Shown here piece after piece: positions 31,077 through 42,000 of a DNA stretch of 64,000 bases (position 1 is its first letter; each line of letters begins with the position of its first letter). Below the pieces are notes generated by a model. It saw only the letters and a list, made by a program, of their open reading frames with translations. It made no database searches and was not told the DNA's origin. Where the stretch lies: NCBI RefSeq assembly GCF_947179515.1, contig NC_067477.1:132048465-132112464 (forward strand). The letters run 5' to 3'. The DNA comes from Apodemus sylvaticus (Eukaryota > Chordata > Mammalia > Rodentia > Muridae). The position numbers and the translations under genes were made by a program.

Positions 31077-31371
31077 GTCTTAGGGTTTTACTGATGTGAA
31101 CAAACACGGTGATCAAGGTAACTCTTATAAGGACTTTTAATTGAGGCTGGCCTTCAGGTTCAAAGGTTCAGTCCACTGCATCGAGGCAGCAGGCATGGCG
31201 CAGGAGGAGCTGAGAGGATCTTCATCTGTAGGCTTCTAGCAGAATACTGACTTCCAGGCAGCTAGGTTGAGGGTCTTAAAGTCCACACCCACAGTGACAC
31301 ACCTACTCCAACGGGGCCACACCTTCTAATAGTGCCACTCCCTGGGCTGAGCATATATAAACCATAATAGT
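31077..31371 (-). repeat. Right terminal repeat of the LTR-like element
   Basis: It runs from 'tgtcttagggttttactgat' to 'gagcatatataaaccataat'. Several substitutions and small deletions relative to the left copy show that the insertion is old. Confidence 0.85.
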
Positions 31372-31679
31372 CCCTCAGTATCAAACATTCAGCCACATCC
31401 ATATTCTTTCTGGAAAAATAAACAAGTACGTCCATCTCAGCAGTACATAGATCTGCTTTCCTCTTTAATAAATGATAAGATTGGATGTAACACTGTAAAA
31501 TTCATTTCTTTAGGATTTGTTTGTATGCTTAGCTTATCCACCTATATATATTAACCAAGATCATGCAAAAAATGTCCTTGATGGTGAATGGTAAATTTCA
31601 AGAAGCTGGGTTAAGTATAGCAAAGCTACTAAGTTCCATACATTTATTTACTGCCCCTTACCCATTCCACACTCTGGCA
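31372..31679. other. AT-rich DNA, unidentified
   Basis: No gene or named repeat is recognised. It may include the far 3' end of the inverted L1M that follows. Confidence 0.35.
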
Positions 31680-31965
31680 AGGTCCCTCATTCTCCTCTCT
31701 ACCAATACCTCTCCATCCCCATAGGCAACTGTTCTGACCTTAGATTGCCTTTCCCTGGTTTAGAATTTTATATAAACGGAATCCTACACATATTCTTTAT
31801 CTAGTTTCCATCTTTGTTTTTTTAAAGGTTTACCTGAGTTGGCATGCAAACTGGTAGCGTATTCTTTTCTTATCACTGTGTAAATTTCCATCTTATAAAG
31901 ACATGTCACTTGTCTAGCCATTTTCTTGTTGGTGAATATTTAGAATTGTGTGTTAAAAACTGCAA
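31680..31965 (-). repeat. L1M 3'-region fragment, antisense
   Basis: It contains 'gaattttatataaacggaat' and then 'cttataaagacatgtcactt' and 'cattttcttgttggtgaata', the antisense order of the ancient L1M 3' region. It continues, in consensus terms, the fragment at 31985-32330, which is in the opposite orientation. Confidence 0.65.
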
Positions 31966-31984
31966 TCTCCAGAAGAGTCTAAAT

Positions 31985-32330
31985 GAACCAGGCTGATATT
32001 ACTAAGTGTTGGCAACGATGAAGCAGCCGGAGCCCTCATTACCTGGGTGTGGGTGCGAGCAGGGGAGCAAGTGTCACTTCGCAGAGTTGACTCGAGATGA
32101 GCATGCACCCCTTTGAACCCAGAAATTCCATCTATACCCAAGAGAAAGACAGCTTATGTCAGCTAAAGGACATGTGCCAGAACGTTCTTGGCAGCGTTCT
32201 TGATAATTCCACACTGTGGGAACGGCATACAAGCTCTCCATTGTGTGTGACTGTTCCAGTGTCTCACGGAGCAGTGCCGGCCCTACAGGAGGCGGAGGCA
32301 GGGTGTCCTGGTGTGAACACCTTTTAAGAA
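31985..32330 (+). repeat. L1M fragment, sense (inverted partner)
   Basis: It contains 'aagtgttggcaacgatgaag', 'gaacccagaaattccatcta', 'ggacatgtgccagaacgttc' and 'cttgataattccacactgtg', the sense-order L1M segment just upstream of the part seen at 31680-31965. Together they look like one 5'-inverted L1 inserted on the minus strand. Confidence 0.65.
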
Positions 32331-33360
32331 CTCAATATTATTTCCTTGGTGTCGATTCCCAGAAGCGACTGACTCCTGTCACAGCTCGAACTTCAGTACA
32401 CATTGCTAAGCTGCCCCCAGAGGGCAGCTCCTCTCCTGCTCCTCACTTGTGCCTGTGGTGGGGGCTTTCCCAAACCGCAAAGCCACCCTGCTTAACTATG
32501 CCCTGCCCCCTCCCAGTAACCCAGACAGCCAGGCTTTCCTAGAAGGGAGCAGAAGGAAGGTATGGTGTTGCTACCCTAGAGAGTGCAATGGCCACTGCTC
32601 TCAGGATCGGCCTGCCGCGTCAGCAAGGCCTACTTCCTTCTGCTGCTGACACCAAGCTTATCTGAGTAACCGTGGCCAGAGCATCTGTCTGCTGGTGCTG
32701 GCAGCCTCTGTCTCTATAGTGTCCCCACATGCCGGACACAGGAAGTGTGGCTGCAGCATTTGAGTGAGCAGCTGCATTGGCCTGGAGTTGCTGATGCAGG
32801 CCTGACCGAAGGATGTGTTAGCGGGTCAGAGCAGCAGCCAGCACTTCCTCTTCACAGGCTTTGGTTTTCTCGGTTGGTCCACAGCCTCTTTCAGTTTTCC
32901 TTCCTCAGTGCACAGAGGATGTCCTCATGTCCCCATGATATTCAGGCAGGCAATGGTGGAGTTGGGGTAGGACTCAAAGCAGCCCAGTGTCAAAGGCTTC
33001 CCTCTTCTTTGGGGTCGGGGCAGGGTGATGTAAGGGACTCCAAGAAGTCCTCTGTCTTGACAAGGTTCCCAGTCCTACCAGTGGCAGTGCCTGAAATGTC
33101 CCCATTATACCCCTGCCTTTGTGCGGACACTGCTCCACCCAAGCTGGCGGGAGGCAGAGCGGCCAGAGGGAGGGAAGTTATAATCAGAAAAGGGGAAGAG
33201 AGGCTTCCTGCCTCCCCAACTTCCTAGCCCAGCTGCCATGGGGTGGGTTGGGCCAGCTGCCCTCCGCCCTTCTAACAGCCCAGACTATCTCCAGATCAGG
33301 GGAAACCCAAGACTTAATGTCCCCCAAGTTCTTTGCTGTCAAGTGTCTGACCTCTGCATC
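32331..33360. other. Unique DNA, no gene recognised
   Basis: A 160-codon frame at 32745-33227 has no recognisable domain. Nothing else is seen. Confidence 0.42.
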
Positions 33361-33400
33361 AACACACACACACACACAGCAGACAGACAGACAGGCAGGC
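33361..33400 (+). repeat. Short (CA)n plus (GACA)n
   Basis: About nine CA units are followed by four GACA/GGCA units. Confidence 0.88.
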
Positions 33401-34585
33401 TGAGAGGATGGCAGGGAACGAACCTAGGCAGTGGCTGGGCAGTTCCTGAGGACAGACTATATATGAGTCTGGGAGAGGAACTCAATCACTCACTGACCCA
33501 AAGGTTAGAGAAAAACAAATGAGTCTGGGGTCATGGCTGACAGTTCAGAGATATGGGACAAAGAACTGCTCCTGGGGACTGAGTAAAGGGCAGAGGGAAC
33601 AGGCTACCCAGATGTGTCCCCTTGGGCCCCTCCTCTCACCCACCTGGAGATCCTTCAGCAAGGAGCCTGCTCTTTACCACCTTCATTTCCCTGACCCCAC
33701 CCCTCGAGCTCACTGTTAGCCCTGGATCCTGGAGCTGGAGCACCACAGCCGGCTTTCCAAGGGTTCTCGCTAGAAGTCTAGAAGCAGAGGAAAGAAGAGC
33801 AGGAAGCCACGGCCTCTATTCCACCTGTCCCAAGGAGCTAAGAGCTTCCGGCCTAAAGGCAAAGGGCCAGGAGATGCCCTGGATCAGAGCCGGGGGAGAC
33901 ATGGATGGCAGTCGGGGAGGGGTAACCTCCAGATGGTTGGGCCAGGAGCCTCCTGTGTGGAAGAGAGCGAAGGCTCTCCCGTGCAGCTGGGGTGTGTGAC
34001 TGATCACCACAGCCACTATTGCTCCAACTGGCTCAGACTGGGGAGCCCCCAGTTGGCCAGCTAAGTACCAACCTTCATATTAATGCACCACAACTAGAAC
34101 GGATGAGACCTTTGTGTTGATGACCGGACATAGAGGCCCAGAGAACACAGAGGCTGAGCCAGAACCCATGCAATCACAGGGGTCCTGAACTTGGGCCGTG
34201 CACTTGAGCCTGACCGTCCCAGTTCATGCTGTCTGTGGCACTGCATAGGCCGGCATGTCTGCACAAGAATCCACAGTGCCACGGACTCTCCAAGGCCAGA
34301 GCTAAGCTTGCTGTTCTGCCATCTGCATGCCCACAGATAAGTTACTGCCCAGCCAGGGGGATGCGAGAGGGATTCTCAGCTTGGAAAACATCCAGAGAAC
34401 TGGGACCAGCCATCCCCAGAGTCCTTCCCTCCAGGACTTGACGAGGAGCCGGCTGGCTTGGCACCCAGATGGCACAGGTAGCTTCTCTTATCTGGAACTA
34501 GGGGTAGGCAATGCCTTAGACACCCACAGGGGTGGGGGGGGGCTAGGCTCAAACCCCACAAATTGCCAGAGGAAAAAAGTGTGAT
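33401..34585. other. Unique DNA with a possible MIR scrap
   Basis: Bases 34100-34180 ('catagaggcccagagaacac') loosely resemble the MIR 3' half. No exon is recognised. Confidence 0.4.
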
Positions 34586-34621
34586 CCATCTATCTATCCA
34601 TCCATCCATCCATCCATCCAG
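34586..34621 (+). repeat. (ATCC)n tetranucleotide repeat
   Basis: Two ATCT units are followed by about seven CATC/ATCC units. Confidence 0.93.
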
Positions 34622-36619
34622 TCATCATTAAGAAAATGATACCCTAAATCAAGGAAAATAAAACTAGGAAGGAAAATATCCCCTCTAAGTCAGCGAACAT
34701 CATAAGAGTGCTTTCAGGGTAGGCTGGGCCTAGTCTCTCTGTTACCCTTGCTGACCTTGGTTGGGCTAGACGTTCCCAGATGAGGCAGCCTGCTCCCTCC
34801 CCATGGCCTTTCCTTCCCACCATTCTCTCTCTGGCCATCAAAGTTGTTTCCAGGGTGACACAAGGAGCAGAGGAGGGCTGGGACAGGAGGCTGAAGGCTC
34901 TGAAATCCTGAACTAGGCCAGGGCTGGGGCAGCATCTCAATGAAGCTGCTGAGAGATTCCAGGCCTCCCGCCAGCTACAGGCAAGGCCTACAAGGAGGAC
35001 CTTCGCCCCCTCCCCGCTCCAAGAGCAGCTGAGGCTGAACTGCTTGAAGGGCCTGCAAGACAGAGCTGGTTGGCGCTGACTCTGAGTGCAGGGCTCCTTG
35101 TGCTCTATGGGGGGTCAGCAGTCACTACAGAAGCAGCTGACTGAGCCCAGCCTGGAGGGGGCTGGTCCTCTTGTGTCTGCCTGCTCTGGTCCTACCTGCT
35201 CAGCCCAGTACACCCTAGGACCGGGGTCCTGCCTGCCCTTTGGAATCATCTTGACCTTAAAAGCAGCCCTGTTGGGGCCTGGCACCCACTCTGCAGTAAC
35301 TGCGCTGGGTCTGCCGTGGGCAGCCAGGGTGGGAAGTCATTGGACTGATTAACTGTTAGAGGAAAGGGCCTGATACGCACTGTGCTTGGACAGGCCTCAT
35401 ATAGCTCCTTGCTGATTCACAGGTTATAAAGCATCAAAGGCCCGGCAAACAAACAAAAACCTCTTTCCCGTGAAAACTGTTCAGGGGTGGGAGGGTGCAC
35501 ATGCGCAATGCTGCTCCTATTTTAATAAACAGAACTTAGAATTTTCCTGCCATCATCTCCATGGTAAATGGCAAAGCATGGACTCAGATTTGGGGTTCTC
35601 GCCACATGTGCCCCCAAAACAGACTAACTTCTGAGTTATATCCCCAGAAACTGGAGCCTGGGTCAGCTGGCCTCCTCGCACACACTCACCTGGCCATTCT
35701 CTAACTCTCCCTGAAGCCAGTCCCCTGTCCCACCCAGGGGCTGCCCCTCCTGCTGCCCAGGGAGGCTCCCATGCACCTCAGCTCTCTAGGTGTTCTTTCT
35801 TTCCAGTTCCAAATCCTACAGTCACTGAAGACCAAGGCCAGTAATACAGTTTCCCTAGCATGAAAAAGTGGGTCCTTCCTTCCAGGTCTAGGCAAGAGCT
35901 GCCAGAGGCTAGAAAAACATCTGCCTTTCAGAGGTCAGGGATTCATATGCCCCATCAAAGACCCTCACAGCCCAGGAGAACTTCAGGCCCTCCTTCAGTG
36001 CTCATCTTGGTTTGAAAAGCTCTAATTTGAGGTCACTGTGTCCCTGCAGGCCCTAGAGTTGGTGACACCTGAGTCCCGTGGTATAGCCGGATGCAAAGCA
36101 CTTCTGAGTTCTCAGAACCTGTACAAAGACCTGTGGGAAAGTCCCACTGAGTACATTCACTTTTCTCTGGCCAAATCTAATTAAGATGAAACCCGAGTTT
36201 TCTCAAGAGCCATCCTATGTCATTGGACGCTTCTTAGAAAAGCTAAAGCTCTTGTTTCAGCAGCAAAAATCCATGTCTCCCCACGAGATAGAGGGGAAGA
36301 CTTCTGTTTCCCAGTGAACCTAATAAGCAAGAATGGCCACGCCACCCCACAGCAGGGTCTCTCTCCACTGGGTCACCTGACATTCTTTCTCATTTCCTAA
36401 GAGTCCAGACAAAAGGAAGCCGGAGGGCCCAGGGGCCCAGACAACGTTCTGGGAGCAAACAAGGCCAATCTCACAGGCAAGCTTTGGCTCTGCAGGAAAG
36501 GCGATGGGAGCAAGGCAAGGGTCGTGTGATGCAGTGGAGGGCCCAGCAGGCCCACATCCCAGAACCCAGAAAGGCTGAGTTTGGCAGAGAGACCATGCAC
36601 CTTCCTTGGTAATGGCTTA
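34622..36619. other. Unique DNA, no gene recognised
   Basis: A 2-kb repeat-poor stretch. Near 35508-35520 'tgcacatgcgcaatg' holds half of an NRF1-like site beside an AT-rich 'ttttaataaacagaactta'. No exon is supported. Confidence 0.42.
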
Positions 36620-36755
36620 GAACAACTGCCATTCTCTCCGTTTTCCAGATGACTTAGCCAAGGCACAGAAACGCTAGCTAGCTTGCGGAGAATGGCACAG
36701 TTCATATCTGGTACAGTCAGGATCCGAACTCAGGCAATCTGGCTCCAGGCTCACT
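36620..36755 (+). repeat. MIR SINE
   Basis: The MIR 3' half is clear: 'tctccgttttccagatgact', 'ccaaggcacagaaacgctag', 'tccgaactcaggcaatctgg' and 'ctccag'. Confidence 0.8.
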
Positions 36756-36896
36756 TCGCCACCACACTACACTTGAGCACACAGAGGCAACCAAAGCCGG
36801 TCATTGGACGTTCAGATTGCCCTGCAAAACTCAGTAGCTTGATGCATCTTTATCACCTCATGAATCTACATTGGGCAGGTCATGGTAAGAAAGTGT

Positions 36897-37210
36897 AATG
36901 GTTTGTATATGCTTGGCCCAGGGGTGGCACTATTAGAAGGTGTGGCCTGTTGGAGTAGGTGTGTCACTGTGGGTGTGGCTTTAAGACCCTCATCCTGGCT
37001 GCCTGGAAGCCAGTATTCTGTTAGCAGCCTTCAGATGAAGATGTAGAACTCTCAGTTCCTCCTGCACCATGCCTGCCTGGACACTGCCATGCTCCCACCT
37101 TGATGATAATGGACTGAATCTCTGAACCTGTAAGCTAGCCCCAATTAAATGCTGTCCTTATAAGAGTTGCCTTGGTCATGGTGTCTGCTCACAGCGTAGA
37201 ACCCTAAGAA
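36897..37210 (+). repeat. Solo rodent LTR-like repeat, sense
   Basis: It runs 'ggtttgtatatgcttggccc', 'ggtgtggcctgttggagtag', 'ctggctgcctggaagccagt', 'gccttggtcatggtgtctgc' and 'aaccctaagaag'. It is the reverse-orientation counterpart of the terminal repeats at 28914 and 31077, standing alone as a solo LTR would. Confidence 0.87.
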
Positions 37211-37482
37211 GGGTTTGTTTCTGCCCCACAAGATGGTGACTGTGGGCTACTCATCTGCAGATGGGAGGATCTATTTGCAAGATGGCTCACTGGTTAACAA
37301 GTGAAGACTGGCTGTCAAATGGGAACACACTAGACCTGAGAGCGGGAGACCTCGTCCTCTGCACACAGGCCTCTGGGCCTCCACCAGCTGTAGCTGATCA
37401 CTTGGACTTCCTCTCAGCATGGCATCTTTGTGCCAAGGGTGAGAAATCCTACAAGACTGGAAGCAGAAGTTAACAATTTCTA

Positions 37483-37633
37483 GGACCGGGTGGTGAGGGC
37501 GCACGACTTTAATCCCAGCACTTGGAAGGCAGAGGCAGGTGGATTTCTGAGTTCGAAGCCAGCCTGGTCTACAAAGTGAGTTCCAGGACAGTGAAACCCT
37601 GTCTCGAAAAAACAAAAAACAAAAAAAAAAAAA
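37483..37633 (+). repeat. B1 SINE with target-site duplication
   Basis: This is a B1 with 'ttaatcccagcacttggaag', 'gtggatttctgagttcgaag' and 'ccctgtctcgaaaa', missing about 17 bp after 'gttccaggaca'. 'aatttcta' occurs on both sides (37475-37482 and 37632-37639), an 8-bp duplication. It appears young. Confidence 0.95.
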
Positions 37634-37639
37634 TTTCTA

Positions 37640-38279
37640 AAGCCTGGGTCTGCATACAGCATCGCTTTCCTGTGAGTGTACTGGTCAACACAGCCATAAA
37701 CCCCGGACTCTACAGGAGAGGACGTGAGACCCGTCTTTAGATAGAAGGAATACCAGAATATTTCCTCACCCACTCCCCTCTAAATGTCCTCCCCAAACAG
37801 TGAAAGCCTCAAGACACCTTGTTCTGTGGCACCTCTTCTCAGGCACAGACCTCCTTCCTAGACACTGCCTCCATGGTTAGATTTCTTAACCCTGAATCTT
37901 CTTTGACCCTCCCTGAAACACTGTCAGAGCATGCCCCGGTTCCAGCCATCTCAACCATGAGCAGAGAACAGCATTCCCACAAGGCCCCCAGCTTTCTACA
38001 TGCAATTTTTATTTTGGTATAGTTTTACATTTATGGGGAGCAGTCACAAAAAATGGTGATTTCCCATCTCTCTCCCCTCAGTGTCCCCTCAAACTGACAG
38101 GGGCTCATTTGTCACACCCCATAAGCCAATGTGGACGCATCCTGATCAGATGGGTGATCTTACAATCAGCGTTACTAAAGAATACATCCACTTCCTTCTG
38201 TCACCTCAGCTCCTACACTTAACATCCTTTCTGTTCTGAGAGACTCGCTACCCCGAGTCATCACATCTCCTGAACTGTG
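37640..38279. other. Unique or unidentified ancient repeat DNA
   Basis: Bases 38000-38279 may be the upstream continuation of the L1M below, but I cannot align them by eye. No gene is seen. Confidence 0.35.
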
Positions 38280-39060
38280 ACAGCCTCTTGGACGTCCCTT
38301 GTCTGGACTGTTTAGAGTACTGTAGATCAACCTTCAGCTAGAACTTGTCTAATTTTTTTCTCATGACTAGACTGGGCTTCTGGGTTAGAAAGGAAGATCA
38401 CAGAGATAAAGTGTCCTCTTATGAACATGAAGCATGGACATGGTTATGTCACATGGAGCATACATTGTCACCACCATGTTAGCTCTGACAACTGGCTGAG
38501 GGAGGCCATGCCTCTCTGCCAGGATAAAGGTCTTCCTTCATCTTTGAAATCTGTGCTGACTGGAAGTCACGTGCACAGCCAGTTCTGAGTATCTACCCCA
38601 ATCATCTGCAATTCTTCTGCACCAAGGGTTTCTTTCTTTTCTCCAGTTTATTTAGTCTGTCCTTCCTCTACGCAAGCACAGATGCTCAGGTGTTCGGTCT
38701 GTGCTTTGGGTAACAATCTGGTGCTGCTGCATTTTTTGACCGTGCGCATGCGTCCAGCGTCAGTCAGGGGCACTTCCACGGGACTCCCTTGTTCCTTCCC
38801 ACACTCCCACTGCTTGTGTGTTTGTAATTCCATAACATTCCGGTACTAGAAGATGCTCCAGATTGTGTTTCTGAATCACTAACTTCTCCAGGAAGCTCTG
38901 GTTCCCTTCACTGGAGAGGAAAATTGGGAGTTTCATGCCTCTACTGACTGAGCTAGCCCAGTATCCCAAGACTGAAATCAAGAACCAAGATATGGACACC
39001 AGTGTGTAATTGCTACTGTCAATCCTACTAACTCTCAGCTGACAGAGTTTGTGAGTGAAG
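38280..39060 (+). repeat. Ancient L1M 3' end
   Basis: The sense-order L1M 3'-UTR landmarks are 'ttttttctcatgactagact', 'gaagatcacagagataaagt', 'ggcactt...actccc' spacing, 'agaagatgctccagattgtg', 'tctccaggaagctctggttc' and 'caagaaccaagatatggaca'. It carries no coding sequence. Confidence 0.7.
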
Positions 39061-39441
39061 TGAGCATGCTAATTACTCAGACATACACGAATCCATCACT
39101 GTTTCTGTAGCCGCCCACCTGTGTGGGTGTTAAAGAAGCCCTGATCACAAGTGCTTCCACAGTTCTAAGTCATCGTCCTGGGAATCAGGATAGCCTGGGG
39201 CATTTACTTGCCAGCAGCCTGTCACTTCCACAGTGAGAGACCTGGCACCTACCACTCCCCATCCACTCGCCTGATTATTCAGTCCTATAGTCCTGCACAC
39301 TGGCTTTTGACGATTTAATGCTTGCTCCAAGGGAAAGTCTTAACACATTTCACTCATTTTTGAGGTTATTTAAATCAGAATTCCCCCTCCACCCGACTCC
39401 ACAAACACATTCACTTCTATACTTCTATGAAGCTGCCTCAA

Positions 39442-39442
<1 letters not shown>
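39061..39442. other. Unidentified, possibly L1M continuation
   Basis: 'aattccccctccacccgact' near 39380 resembles further L1M 3' UTR. Nothing else is recognised. Confidence 0.35.

Positions 39443-39472
<30 letters not shown>
39443..39472 (+). repeat. (TG)n microsatellite
   Basis: About 15 uninterrupted TG units. Confidence 0.95.
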
Positions 39473-39474
<2 letters not shown>

Positions 39475-39574
39475 GTTAGTTCTATTCATTTCTGCAAACA
39501 ATAATGGCATCATCTAACCATCTTAGTGGTTCTTGAAATTTGCACTCCTTGTGCTACAAAATACTGTGGGTTTT

Positions 39575-39755
39575 TTAAAAATTCACTTCATTTTTTTTTT
39601 TTATGTACCATGTGTGCTGGGAGGAGGGTTTGCGCCTGTGTGGAGGGTAGGAGTCGGTTCCCTCCTTCCACCATGTTAGTCCTGGGGATTATACTCAGGT
39701 CATCACGCTTCATGACAAATATTTTTGAGCCAATGAGCCACTGAGACAGCCTGAT
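39575..39755 (-). repeat. B3-like composite SINE, antisense
   Basis: A T-run is followed by 'ccctccttccaccatgttag', 'tcctggggattatactcagg', 'tcatcacgcttcatgaca' and 'aatgagccactgagacagcc', the antisense order of a common rodent SINE of the B3/B4 group. Confidence 0.65.
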
Positions 39756-40377
39756 GCTGTGGGTTTTCACAGATGTTAGCAAGCATGAACAAGTGTCACA
39801 TATCTACCAGGGCAAGATCCCTGGCCGCTGGAGAAATCCCTAACCTTCCTCTTCCCTCCTATACATTTGAACATATATTTCAGAGCCCTTCCTGTGTACA
39901 AAGTCTCGTGTGATCCTTAAAGCAGCCACAGCTGTTGGGAAAGCAAAGAGGCCTGGTCCAGAGAGGAGGTAACGGAGGGCCTGAAGTGCGGCAGGCTTGC
40001 CTCGTGCCACTTAGCCAGGAGCTCTCAGACCAAGCCTGCTGGGACATCTGAGCCCTCTCACGCTTGCTCTGGCATAGATTGACCGAGCAGCTATGAATTA
40101 AGCACTTCCCTTGGCTGGCTGTCTTGTTCCTGTGAGACACGGCGCTTCATAAGGCCAGATTCGTGTCTAGCTGGTAATGTCTTGCTTTTGGCATGGTGTT
40201 GACTTAGCAAGGAGATCTATCTGAAGAGACTCACCGGTAGGGAAGATGACTGGAGAAGTTGGGCTCAAGCACCTGTCAGGACCTGCAGGAGCAGGTCCGA
40301 GCCAGGTCAGTGGTGGGCTGCCCGCAGAGGAAGTGCTCGGTCTATATTTTCAGTGAAAACCAGAATGAAATTCTGCT
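39756..40377. other. Unique DNA, nothing recognised
   Basis: No repeat or exon is recognised. Confidence 0.4.
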
Positions 40378-40500
40378 GATCATGCTGCACACCTTTAATC
40401 CCAGCACTCAGGAGGCAGAGAAGGTGAAACCCTGAGTTCGAGGCCAGCCTAGTCTACAGAGCAAGTTCCAGGACAGCCAGGGATACAGAAAAACCTTGTG
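40378..40500 (+). repeat. B1 SINE
   Basis: 'cctttaatcccagcactcag', 'gagttcgaggccagcctagt' and 'ttccaggacagccaggga' are present. The 5' end is mutated ('tgatcatgctgcacacc') and the tail lacks a clean A-run. Confidence 0.9.
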
Positions 40501-41874
40501 TGTGGTGATGGCAATGAAGGATTCTTGGGTCCTAAAATTTCTAGAAGTAACCAACTCATGACTTACCCAGGATTCTTTGAACATGGTCTCCCATTGAGGT
40601 CTAAACAATGTCCAGATTCGATAGTGGCTAGAACAGACTCAGACATCAGGCCCTCTCCTTGGCCACCCTAACTGAGGCTGACAGATTCCCTCAAGGCTGG
40701 GAATTGGCCACCCGACACAGACCCTCCAGGGGCTCTCAGCTAGCCTGTGCTCAGATGCTGCTGTGGAAGTCTGTGTGCATGCACACACCCTCCCAGCCCA
40801 GCCTGCTCACCTCAAATGCTTCCTTCTAACTTGGAGCTCCCCTTGCTAGGTAGGGCCAAACCTTCACCCAAGGCCATTTTAGAAAGTTGCCACACCCCTT
40901 ACCCCCCTCCCCCTGCACCCCTGCAAAATTAGCTTCCCTCCTTCCTTCCCTCCCTCTCATGCTGGGATTTGAACTCATAGACTTATGAATGTTACTATTT
41001 TGTATGCCCTAATTCTCCCCAGAGCTTTCCCAGTTTCCTTCCATTTAGGATGAATCAAATTTCGGTGGTCCTCTGCAGGGCCAGAGGAACACCTAAGGCT
41101 AGAGCAACTGAAAGTCAAAATGGTGGGGCCTTGAGAGTGGATGCCCAGATTGGGGAGGTTGATCCTGGCCTGAGAAAGATTCAGGGGACAGACACATTAA
41201 GCCTCAGAATAGATAGCTGTAGATATGGACACCTAGGAAAACATAGATCAGGGAATGAGTCGGTGAGACTCATAGATGGGGCAGGGGGAGGAAAAGAAAA
41301 CATAGATGGAGAGAGTAAGAAAATGAGAGCGAGCAGTGCGTCGGCGCTCAGCCAGACAAGGACAGGCAGAGGTCGTCGGCAGAAGACACGGAGGCCCAGG
41401 GTGGCAGAAGACACTGAATCGCTCTCTTTCTTTGAGCCGCACTGAGGGGCTTTCTTCACGGCCGTGGGAAAGTGGTGGGCGAGCGGGAGCCCCGACTGCC
41501 CTGTGGACAGTAATTAGCTGGATTAGGGCGGGAGCTGGGGCCCTGCAGGCCTGGCCCCAGGAACAAAAGGCCCCTTTGCCTGTGCAAACATGGGTCATGA
41601 GGTCACAGGGCAGGGTCCCCTTAGGAACGGGGGCAAGGGGACGCCCGTCTGCAGAATAAGGTCTCTGTGCACCTGCAGGGGAGCATGCTGGGTGGGATCT
41701 CCTGAGGCGGCTGCGGCCCAGTGTGGGGTTCAGACTTGGGGACTGAGGACAGAAGAGAAGAAGAGACATATACAAATATTGTGCACAGAGGGCAGGGACC
41801 CAAGCCACCTGAGCAATAGCTATCACGCTGTCTGCAATTTGGATAACAATTTATACCAGGTGCCCAACCCCCAC
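40501..41874. other. Unique DNA, no gene recognised
   Basis: Bases 41320-41480 are locally richer in CpG than their surroundings ('gcagtgcgtcggcgctcagc') but too short and weak for a CpG island. Two long opposing frames (131 and 192 codons) overlap here without recognisable domains. Confidence 0.42.
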
Positions 41875-42000
41875 CCCCAGCCACACCCACACCCACACTC
41901 ACACACCGCACACACACCTGTAGTCCCAGTGCTCCAGAATGGGAAGCAAGAGGACTGGGTGGTCCAGAGCAGCCTAGGCTACCAATGAGATGCCCATCTC
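41875..42000 (+). repeat. CA-rich tract and diverged B1-like fragment
   Basis: A C/A-rich tract (41880-41915) runs into 'cctgtagtcccagtgctcca' and 'agcagcctaggctaccaatg', a poorly preserved B1/B4 body. Confidence 0.55.

Larger units (their letters stand above)
28914..31371 (-). mobile_element. Non-coding rodent LTR-like element, complete
   Basis: Direct repeats of about 300 bp bound a roughly 1.85-kb interior. The interior has landmarks of an abundant mouse repeat: 'aatgttaaaagtccaaagtt', 'caaactctgcatctccatgt', 'ccagctaaccagcatcaatt' and 'cactcctggtaccaacttct'. No reverse transcriptase, gag or protease frame is visible and long frames are absent, so it depended on another element for mobility. 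I associate it with the RMER class, but the name is unverified. It lies antisense in this window. Confidence 0.8.

Noticed and set aside
28914..31371. Possible autonomous endogenous retrovirus
   Set aside because: No gag, protease, polymerase or envelope-like frame is visible. The interior is non-coding throughout.
38744..38755. Second NRF1-like site (tgcgcatgcgtc)
   Set aside because: It is imperfect at the 3' end and lies within ancient L1M sequence, so it was not listed as a regulatory candidate.
41248..41826. 192-codon minus-strand frame near a mildly CpG-rich patch
   Set aside because: It has no recognisable domain, overlaps another open frame antisense, and the CpG patch is too weak for a promoter island.
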